Source: Zoogloea sp.
Lineage (GTDB): Bacteria; Pseudomonadota; Gammaproteobacteria; Burkholderiales; Rhodocyclaceae
NCBI GenBank assembly: GCA_009026175.1
Contig: WBTZ01000003.1
Coordinates: 37,981-101,980, forward strand
Length of the DNA: 64,000 bases
Direction of reading: 5' to 3'
The notes under the pieces were generated by a model. That model saw only the letters and a list, made by a program, of their open reading frames with translations, was not told where the DNA came from and did no database searches. Made by a program: the position numbers and the translations under genes. Shown one piece after another: positions 58,550 to 64,000 of this stretch (position 1 is its first letter; each line of letters opens with the position of its first letter).

Positions 58550-58621
58550 TTTATCCATCCGGGTTCAATAATTATCATCTCCTCCCCAAACCTGGGACCC
58601 TGCCGCAGCCCGAGGAGAGTC

Positions 58622-59833
58622 ATGCACCTGAGCCGTATCGAACCTGCCCTGCTGGTCATCCTTTCCGGCGTCGTCGCCGCGCTGCATATCGGCAAGATGC
58701 CGGTGGCCATACCTGTCCTGCGAGAGGCCTTGGGTGTCAGCCTGGTCGAAGCCGGCTTCCTGCTGGCCACCGTACAGTTCGCCGGGATGAGTGTCGGTGT
58801 GTTGATCGGCACGGCGACCGACGGCATCGGGCTGAGGCGCAGCGTGATCGCCGGGCAGCTGATTCTCGCCGCTGCCGGCCTGGGCGGGCTGTGGGTCCAG
58901 CGGCCGGAGGCCCTGCTGCTGTTCCGGGCCTTCGAAGGCCTGGGCTTCCTGCTGGCCGTGCTGTCCGCACCGGGGCTGATCCGGCAACTGGTGCCGCGCG
59001 CGCAACTCACCCCGTATCTTGGCTTGTGGGGCGCCTACATGGCGACCGGCGCATCGCTGGCCTTGCTGGGGGGGCCGTCGATCATGTCGCTGATCGGCTG
59101 GCGAGGATTGTGGTTGCTCCTGGGGATGCTCTCCGCCGCAATGGCGGTATGGCTGGGCATGTCCATTCCCCCGGATGCGCGGAGGCGGGAGGCCATGCCG
59201 ATACCGGCGGGCCAGGCTGATCCCGATCCATGGTGGCAGCGCCTGAGGCTGACGCTGAGCAGCAAGGAGCCCTGGCGCGTGGCCATTGCGTTCGCCCTTT
59301 ATACGAGCCAGTGGCTCGCGGTCATCGGTTTCCTACCCCTGATCTGCGAGCAGGCCGGCTTCAGCAAGCCAGCCGCCGGCGCGCTGACCGCCTTTGCCTG
59401 CTTTGTGAACGTCTGCGGCAGCATTGCCGCCGGACGCCTGTTGCAGCGGGGTGTGTCCGCCCGGCATCTGCTGTACGTTGGCTATGGCAGCCTGATGGTA
59501 TCGGCGTTTCTGGCCTTCCATCTGCTGACGGCGGATCTCCCCCTCTTGCGCTATCTTGCTGTCGTGCTCTATTCCGCCATCGGTGGCCTGATACCGGGCT
59601 CCTTGTTCGCGGAGGTGGTTCATGCGGCCCCCAGCGAAGGCACCGTGTCGACGACGGTGGGCTGGATGCAGCAGTGCTCGTCCACCGGGCAGTTCTTCGG
59701 CCCACCCGCGGTCGCACTGCTCGCCGCCGAGGCCGGCGGCTGGCACCTGACCTGGGTGGCGACCGGGGCCTGCTCCGTCCTGGGGCTGATCCTGGCTTCC
59801 GGACTGGCGTCCAGACCGGCAGGCGCCCGTTGA
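58622..59833 (+). CDS. MFS transporter, CynX/NimT-like
   Basis: 403 aa with about 12 hydrophobic helices and a charged central loop (P-P-D-A-R-R-R-E-A region, about 180-200). The N-terminal half has the loop-2/3 type G-T-A-T-D-G-I-G-L-R-R-S. The ATG at 58622 has GAGGAGA 5 bases upstream and starts at the first helix; the same frame is open far upstream but without membrane or coding features. It is likely controlled by the divergent LysR regulator. The substrate is not predictable. Confidence 0.88.
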   Translation: MHLSRIEPALLVILSGVVAALHIGKMPVAIPVLREALGVSLVEAGFLLATVQFAGMSVGVLIGTATDGIGLRRSVIAGQLILAAAGLGGLWVQRPEALLLFRAFEGLGFLLAVLSAPGLIRQLVPRAQLTPYLGLWGAYMATGASLALLGGPSIMSLIGWRGLWLLLGMLSAAMAVWLGMSIPPDARRREAMPIPAGQADPDPWWQRLRLTLSSKEPWRVAIAFALYTSQWLAVIGFLPLICEQAGFSKPAAGALTAFACFVNVCGSIAAGRLLQRGVSARHLLYVGYGSLMVSAFLAFHLLTADLPLLRYLAVVLYSAIGGLIPGSLFAEVVHAAPSEGTVSTTVGWMQQCSSTGQFFGPPAVALLAAEAGGWHLTWVATGACSVLGLILASGLASRPAGAR

Positions 59834-59923
59834 GGCGGGCAGGGGGCGTGGCAGGTTTCGTCCCCGCCGCCCTGTGCAGTGCGTTCTGTCCGGCAGTGCC
59901 CGCCCGACCCGATCGACCGCAGG

Positions 59924-62620
59924 CTATCGGCTGTTCTTCAGCCAGGTGAGCAAGGTGGAATACATGATCGAGGGCTCGACCGGTTTGCTGATGAAGTCGT
60001 TCATCCCCGCATCGATGCAGGATCTCCGGTCCTGGCTGAATGCGTTGGCGGTCATCGCCAGGATCGGGACGTCCTTGTACCTTGGGTTGGCGCGGATCGC
60101 GCGGGTTGCCGCGACGCCGTCCATGACGGGCATCTGCATGTCCATCAGGATGACGGCATAGTCGTTCTTGTCCGTCATCGTCAAAGCCTCCAGCCCCGTC
60201 CCGGCAATATCCACCTCAAGACCGACCTCCTCCAGCAAGGCCAGCGCCACTTCCCGGTTCACCGGTTCGTCCTCGGTGAGCAGCAGCTTGCAGCCGCCGA
60301 ACTCGCGGCGCAGCGTCGCTTCGGCATCTTCGTCCTGAGGTTGTGGCGCGGCATCGTCGGTGACGGATAGCTTCTGCAACCAGGCCGTCAGCCAGAAGGT
60401 GCTGCCCTGCCCGGAGGCACTGCTGACGCCGACCGTCCCGCCCATCATCTGGGCGATCCGTTTGGTAATGGCCAGGCCGAGCCCCGTGCCGCCGTATTTC
60501 CGGGTGGTTGAACTGTCCGCTTGCTCAAAGGCGTTGAAGACCCGGGCGCATTGTTCGTCCGTCATGCCAATCCCGGTGTCCCTCACCTCGAAGCGCAGCA
60601 GACAGGCGTGGTCGTTCTCCTCCATCACGCGCCCCGTGAGTTCGATCTGACCTTCCTCGGTGAATTTCACGGCATTGCTGAGGTAATTCACCAGGATCTG
60701 GGTGAGCCGGGTCGGATCGCCATAGAGGGCCTGAGGCAGCGCGGAGTCCTCCACGGACAGGTGCAAGCCCTTCATTTCCGCACGGCTCTCCACGACCTCG
60801 ACGGCGGCACGGAGCACGTGGGCCAGGGCGAATGGCTTCTCCTCCAGCTCCATCTTTCCCGCTTCGATCTTGGAGAGGTCGAGAATGTCGTTGATGACGG
60901 TGAGCAGGTGGCGGCCGGATGCTTCCATCTTGCTGAGGTAGGCGGCCTGCTGGTCCGTCACGCCGGTGCGCCTGAGCAGGCTGCCCATGCCCAGGATCCC
61001 GTTCAGCGGTGTCCGGATCTCGTGGCTCATGTTGGCCAGGAAAGAACTCTTGGCCTGGTTGGCCGCTTCCGCCGCGTCCTTGGTTTCACGAAGCTTCAGC
61101 TCAAGCTCCTTGCGTACAGTCAGGTCAATATGGGTGCCGACGGCTCGCAACGGCCTTCCATGCTGATCGTGGGACACCACCTTGCCCCGGCTGAGCACCC
61201 ATTTGTAATGGCCATCCTTGCAGAGCATCCGGAATTCGAGCTCGTAGCTTCCGGCGGTTTCCAGCAAGAGCCGCGTTTGCGAAAGGACCGACTCCCTCTC
61301 ATCCGGGTGCAGCAAGGCAATCCAGTGGTCGTGAGTGTTGTTGGACAACTCGTCGGGTGCGTAACCCAACATCCGGGCATAGGCCTGATTCACGTAGGAG
61401 ACTCCGTGCTGGAGGTCCCAGTCCCACAAGCCGTCGTGGGTCGCGTCGAGGGCATACTCAAGGCGTTCCCGGTCCCGCGCTTGCTGGGCCATGGCCTGGG
61501 ACAGCGCCTGGGTACGCTCCTCGATCAGGCCCTCGAGGCGGGCGTTGTAGTGCGCAAGTTCCAGTTCCGCCTTCTTGTGCTCGGTAATGTCGATGGCGAC
61601 ACCGTCCCAGGCAATCGCTCCGTCCGTGCGTCGATGCGGCCTGGACTGCACGTGCAACCAGAGGGGGCGTCCGTCTGCACGCGTGAACAGCAATGTTCCC
61701 GAGTAAACGCTGAGATCCCGGGCGCTGATCGCTTCGCCTTCCAGATAGTGATTCCGTGATTCCGGCGTGAGCATCGAAAACAGGCGCTGGGCGTCGCCGA
61801 GCACCTCCGCGGGCTTCAGGCCGTGCGTCTTCTCAATGCCGGCACTGATGTAATCGAAGCGCGGCTGGCCTTCGACCAGTTCGTACCGATAGACAAAGCC
61901 GTCCGGGACGTTGTCGCCTATCGAGCGCAGCCGCTCATCGCTTTCACGCAGGCTGGCCTCGCTGCTGCGGTATTCCCATTCGATCCGTTGCGAGTTGATG
62001 CTGATCAGGGTCAGGGTTACCAGCTGGACGGTGAGAATCTGCACCATCGCATAGAAGGTGCCGAACCCATGCAGCGCCTCGAAGGCAGTCTGGCTTGTGG
62101 GGCTGGCGAGCTGCAGGCCAATCCGGGCCAGGGAGAGCAGGCCGTAGACCGTCAGCCAGAGCGCGAGGAGGGCATCATTGGAACCAAAATCGGCTTGCTG
62201 CCGGCGCAAGGTCACGGCAACGGTGGCGAAACTCAGGGCACTTGCGTAAAGGCAGTAGATGACGATGCGTGCATCGAGGTCGTTGGGATCCAGACTGTAG
62301 TAGCCGAAGGCTGCAAGAAAGGAGAGTCCGATCAGCGCTTCAAGCCGGTGGTGTATTCGGTAGCCTCGAAAAACCAGCATGCCGTGCAGGATCAATCCCA
62401 AACCGCCGATCAGAAGCGCATTGCGGGCCACGCGAACCAGCCAGGTCCCGGGCAGGGCACCGGGAATCAGCATCGCTGCACCCAGCGCCAGACCGAGGAT
62501 GCCCGCAACCCAGAAGCCGAATCCAGGGTAGGTCTTGCGCGTCAGCAGAACGACGAACATCACCACGGCTGCCGCCATCGAGAGCAGTGCATTGGTGCTC
62601 AGCAGTATCGACGAATCCAT
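59924..62620 (-). CDS. Membrane-anchored hybrid sensor histidine kinase
   Basis: 898 aa. The N-terminal membrane region (residues about 1-215) has six to seven helices, a MASE-like multi-helix sensor with short loops. Two PAS domains follow (about 235-355 and 385-505). HisKA has H533 in [10 protein letters not shown], then HATPase_c with G-T-G-L-G-L-A. The C-terminal receiver has D827 in [11 protein letters not shown]. No Hpt or HTH is attached. It is convergent with the MFS gene and not in an operon with a regulator, so its partner is elsewhere. It resembles the 42706-45885 kinase in its kinase core. Confidence 0.93.
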   Translation of the reverse strand: MDSSILLSTNALLSMAAAVVMFVVLLTRKTYPGFGFWVAGILGLALGAAMLIPGALPGTWLVRVARNALLIGGLGLILHGMLVFRGYRIHHRLEALIGLSFLAAFGYYSLDPNDLDARIVIYCLYASALSFATVAVTLRRQQADFGSNDALLALWLTVYGLLSLARIGLQLASPTSQTAFEALHGFGTFYAMVQILTVQLVTLTLISINSQRIEWEYRSSEASLRESDERLRSIGDNVPDGFVYRYELVEGQPRFDYISAGIEKTHGLKPAEVLGDAQRLFSMLTPESRNHYLEGEAISARDLSVYSGTLLFTRADGRPLWLHVQSRPHRRTDGAIAWDGVAIDITEHKKAELELAHYNARLEGLIEERTQALSQAMAQQARDRERLEYALDATHDGLWDWDLQHGVSYVNQAYARMLGYAPDELSNNTHDHWIALLHPDERESVLSQTRLLLETAGSYELEFRMLCKDGHYKWVLSRGKVVSHDQHGRPLRAVGTHIDLTVRKELELKLRETKDAAEAANQAKSSFLANMSHEIRTPLNGILGMGSLLRRTGVTDQQAAYLSKMEASGRHLLTVINDILDLSKIEAGKMELEEKPFALAHVLRAAVEVVESRAEMKGLHLSVEDSALPQALYGDPTRLTQILVNYLSNAVKFTEEGQIELTGRVMEENDHACLLRFEVRDTGIGMTDEQCARVFNAFEQADSSTTRKYGGTGLGLAITKRIAQMMGGTVGVSSASGQGSTFWLTAWLQKLSVTDDAAPQPQDEDAEATLRREFGGCKLLLTEDEPVNREVALALLEEVGLEVDIAGTGLEALTMTDKNDYAVILMDMQMPVMDGVAATRAIRANPRYKDVPILAMTANAFSQDRRSCIDAGMNDFISKPVEPSIMYSTLLTWLKNSR

Positions 62621-62978
62621 GTGGGGGCGGCGCAGGCGTCAATTTGGGTGGGATCTCATCCCGATCGGGTCACCCTACTGAGCCGGCAAGGAAATGTCTA
62701 CGCCGGATACTTCAGGATGGGATGGCGACGCCTGGAGAGCCCATTGCGGCTGGAAGACCGGACATGACTTGGCCTGCCATTGCGAAGGGTGTGCGCCCCC
62801 AGGGTGGCGCTTGACCACGGGCGCAGCAGCGCTACCCCGCCGCCCGGGGGCACGCTTGCATCCGCTTTGTCCGGCTTCGCCTGCCGAGGTGCGGAGACAA
62901 GGTTTGCAGGCCCGGTCCTCTCGGCGGGCCCGCCGGTCCCACCCATCGAAACCCCGGACCCGCAATCGACCAGACAAC
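62621..62978. other. Intergenic region with no supported gene
   Basis: About 360 bases of normal-to-high GC between the hybrid kinase start and the tRNA-Asn terminator. Open frames exist on both strands but are rich in Pro, Arg, Gly and Ala with no initiation signal. They continue through the tRNA, giving the familiar antisense-tRNA peptide W-A-R-T-R-D-L-R-I-N, so I do not call them genes. Confidence 0.7.
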
Positions 62979-63007
62979 AAAAAAGCCAACCCTCGCGGAT
63001 TGGCTTT
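62979..63007 (-). terminator. Terminator of the tRNA-Asn transcript
   Basis: AAAGCCAA (62982-62989) and TTGGCTTT (63000-63007) form an 8-bp stem with a 10-base loop. On the minus strand it is followed by six U, matching a run of A at 62979-62984. It lies 16 bases beyond the CCA end of the tRNA fragment and has stayed with the host side. Confidence 0.85.
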
Positions 63008-63022
63008 CTTGCTTGCTTGTCT

Positions 63023-63071
63023 TGGCTCCTCGACCTGGGCTCGAACCAGGGACCTACGGATTAACAGTCCG
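63023..63071 (-). tRNA. tRNA-Asn(GTT) 3' fragment, probable attachment site
   Basis: Read on the minus strand, bases 63071-63023 give C-G-G-A, then the anticodon loop C-T-G-T-T-A-A, then T-C-C-G-T, a variable loop, the T-arm CCTGG-TTCGAGC-CCAGG, the acceptor 3' strand TCGAGGA, discriminator G and an encoded CCA. The anticodon is GTT (Asn). The 5' half (acceptor 5' strand and D-arm) is missing: upstream sequence bears no resemblance to it, and pairing fails from the first base past CGGA. A fragment running from the anticodon arm to the 3' end is the usual footprint of tyrosine-recombinase integration at a tRNA. The intact copy should be at the other end of the element. Confidence 0.85.
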
Positions 63072-63254
63072 GAGAAAAGCTTCGAACTACTAACCGCATG
63101 GTCAGGGGTTTCAAGGACATAGGTGCGATGGGACTACGCTTTGAGTGGCGAGAAGGTGACCAGAGGGTAACCAGATCGTGGAGAGACTCCTGTGGTATAG
63201 ACCGGCGCTAGCTTAGACATACTCCGTCGAGGCAGTGCCGGCACCCCATCGTGA

Positions 63255-63599
63255 TCATTGCTCCGCGCCATAGATGGAGTTCGAAATCAGAACAAAGATC
63301 AGAAAGAAAATGCCTGAAGTAATGATGTAGGCGGTCTGAGAAAGGTTGAAGAGCGCGAAAACGCCATTAACCAACAAACTGATCAGAAAGAAACAAAACG
63401 CGACGACCCGAATGTTGGCTCCGGTTCGTGCATTATTGAAGCTCAGGCCAAGGGCTACTGCTAAGGTGCTTGCGAAAAACGTAAAGCCACCGACGCCGAT
63501 GAAGCCTCTAATAGTGTTCGACTCAAGGCTGACTAGGCCATAAGTCGCTAATGCAGAAATTACGATTGCAATAAGAAAGTTGACTGGATGAACCTTCAT
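63255..63599 (-). CDS. Small four-helix membrane protein in the putative element
   Basis: 114 aa, nearly all hydrophobic, with four predicted helices (about 7-25, 33-52, 62-82 and 88-107) and very short loops. Phe, Ile, Ser and Asn are frequent, and the gene uses many A/T-ending codons (Ala GCG/GCA, Ile ATT/ATC, Phe TTT/TTC mixed), unlike the GC-rich genes to its left. The start ATG at 63599 lies 3 bases after the stop of the upstream GYF_2-domain gene, so the two are co-transcribed. I do not recognise a family; holin-like or immunity-type proteins have similar size but no supporting motif is seen. Confidence 0.7.
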   Translation of the reverse strand: MKVHPVNFLIAIVISALATYGLVSLESNTIRGFIGVGGFTFFASTLAVALGLSFNNARTGANIRVVAFCFFLISLLVNGVFALFNLSQTAYIITSGIFFLIFVLISNSIYGAEQ

Positions 63600-63602
63600 A
63601 GT

Positions 63603-63959
63603 TCAGCCCTCTGGATGAAAAGGCGGGGGCGCTAGTGCCACCAAGCGCAACACTGCAGGTACCCGCTCTACCAAGTCCCATTGCGCCATGCCGGGATACC
63701 ACACATGACTTTCCTTCCTGACTTTTCCTTCTGTGATCAGGCGTGATAATTCGCTTTCCGAAAACGGACCCGCGGGCTTGCCATCGAGAATGACATGAAA
63801 GCTTGTTGGTCCATTAGAGAGAAACGGTGTCTGAAGGCCGGGCATGATGGTGTTTTGAATCATATGATTCATCGAGTTGACCATCTGCTGCGCCACACTG
63901 ACGCCCAGCCCAAACTCGACAAGCCGGTCAATCGACAAGAAGTTGTCATCGTTCATCAT
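63603..63959 (-). CDS. GYF_2 (DUF4339)-domain protein
   Basis: 118 aa. The first 50 residues are hydrophilic with a helical stretch rich in Met and Asn (V-A-Q-Q-M-V-N-S-M-N-H-M-I). Residues about 53-100 fit GYF_2: F-H-V-I-L-D-G-K-P-A-G-P-F-S, then L-I-T-E-G-K-V, then V-W-Y-P-G-M-A-Q-W. The tail ends A-P-P-P-F-H-P-E-G. GYF domains bind proline-rich peptides. GYF_2 is often found at the C-terminus of SPFH-type membrane-scaffold proteins; here it is a separate small protein. The start ATG (63959, or 63956) has GAGGA upstream, and the gene follows the upstream stop by 7 bases. Confidence 0.8.
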   Translation of the reverse strand: MMNDDNFLSIDRLVEFGLGVSVAQQMVNSMNHMIQNTIMPGLQTPFLSNGPTSFHVILDGKPAGPFSESELSRLITEGKVRKESHVWYPGMAQWDLVERVPAVLRLVALAPPPFHPEG

Positions 63960-63966
63960 CGTGTCC

Positions 63967-64000
63967 TCACATGTTTGGCGGAACGAAAGGAGGAGGAGGG
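63967..64000 (-). CDS. C-terminal end of a gene with a proline-rich tail (cut by window edge)
   Basis: The minus-strand frame ending with TGA at 63969-63967 reads P-P-P-P-F-V-P-P-N-M. Only ten codons are visible, so the protein cannot be identified. The stop is 7 bases from the GYF_2 gene start, so it is probably in the same operon. A poly-proline tail directly beside a GYF_2 protein suggests the two interact. Confidence 0.5.
   Translation of the reverse strand, partial: PPPPFVPPNM

Larger units (their letters stand above)
63072..64000. mobile_element. Left end of a putative integrated element (incomplete)
   Basis: From the tRNA-Asn fragment outward the sequence drops in GC and changes codon use. 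It carries only small genes of unknown or rare families, all on the minus strand. No integrase, transfer or phage structural gene is visible in the 930 bases seen. Bases 63155-63163 and 63166-63174 are direct repeats (GGTGACCAG and GGTAACCAG) that could be arm-type recombinase sites. The element must continue beyond base 64000. Its type (phage, ICE or island) cannot be told. Confidence 0.65.

Noticed and set aside
57596-58621. The long upstream part of the frame leading into the MFS gene
   Set aside because: It lies opposite the LysR gene and lacks membrane or domain features. The transporter starts at 58622 with its own ribosome site.
63023-63120. An intact tRNA-Asn gene on the minus strand
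   Set aside because: The D-arm and 5' acceptor strand cannot be found upstream of the anticodon arm. Only the 3' part is present.
62694-63122. A 142-codon plus-strand frame crossing the tRNA-Asn region
   Set aside because: It contains the typical false peptide W-A-R-T-R-D-L-R-I-N produced by reading antisense through a tRNA-Asn. It has no ribosome site and no domain.

Overview
The window is a dense, high-GC bacterial chromosome segment. The gene content (maeB malic enzyme, type-2 leuA, exosortase H, MhpC, quinoprotein dehydrogenase, class I PPK2, many GGDEF/hybrid-kinase proteins) suggests a betaproteobacterium, most likely a Rhodocyclales relative. That placement is inferred from overall protein character, not from a marker search.

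Layout. 1-4.7 kb: the 3' part of maeB, a quinone oxidoreductase, a small secreted protein and a diguanylate cyclase. 4.7-5.8 kb: a small, partly AT-rich patch with a stand-alone LysR-type HTH and an XRE-type HTH gene that overlaps a rhomboid protease gene. 5.8-11.7 kb: rhomboid, PaeA/YtfL-type CBS membrane protein and dnaE. 11.8-16.5 kb (minus strand): a PAS-GGDEF-EAL protein, a SulP transporter and a small membrane protein. 16.6-24.6 kb: housekeeping genes metG, apbC/mrp with a tiny lipoprotein, dcd, an Orn/Lys/Arg decarboxylase and the overlapping thyA-folA pair. 24.7-29.6 kb: an uncharacterised 487-aa protein, then leuA preceded by two leucine-rich short ORFs, then O-acetylhomoserine sulfhydrylase. 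29.8-31.9 kb: an unknown protein and a ParA-like ATPase coupled to an Ala/Lys/Pro-rich protein with a small conserved C-terminal domain. 31.9-38.5 kb (minus strand): pabBC fusion, ppk2, an unknown protein, moaA and the exosortase H pair. 38.7-40.2 kb: mhpC with a flavin reductase-like gene.

40.5-52.3 kb is a signalling block: a chemotaxis receptor, then on the minus strand a receiver protein with an unidentified output domain, a CHASE hybrid kinase, a receiver-PAS-GGDEF protein and a Cache hybrid kinase. 52.6-57.4 kb holds a periplasmic binding protein, a divergent PQQ dehydrogenase and a convergent NarX/LuxR-type two-component pair. 57.6-62.6 kb holds a LysR regulator divergent from an MFS transporter and a membrane-anchored hybrid kinase.

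The right end changes character. At 63.02-63.07 kb there is only the 3' part of a tRNA-Asn(GTT), still followed by its terminator. Beyond it the DNA is lower in GC and encodes a small four-helix membrane protein, a GYF_2-domain protein and the end of a gene with a proline-rich tail. I read this as the left boundary of an integrated element that entered at the tRNA-Asn gene. Four GGDEF-type or phosphorelay systems, with intact I-sites in all three GGDEF domains, point to a lifestyle with extensive c-di-GMP control.
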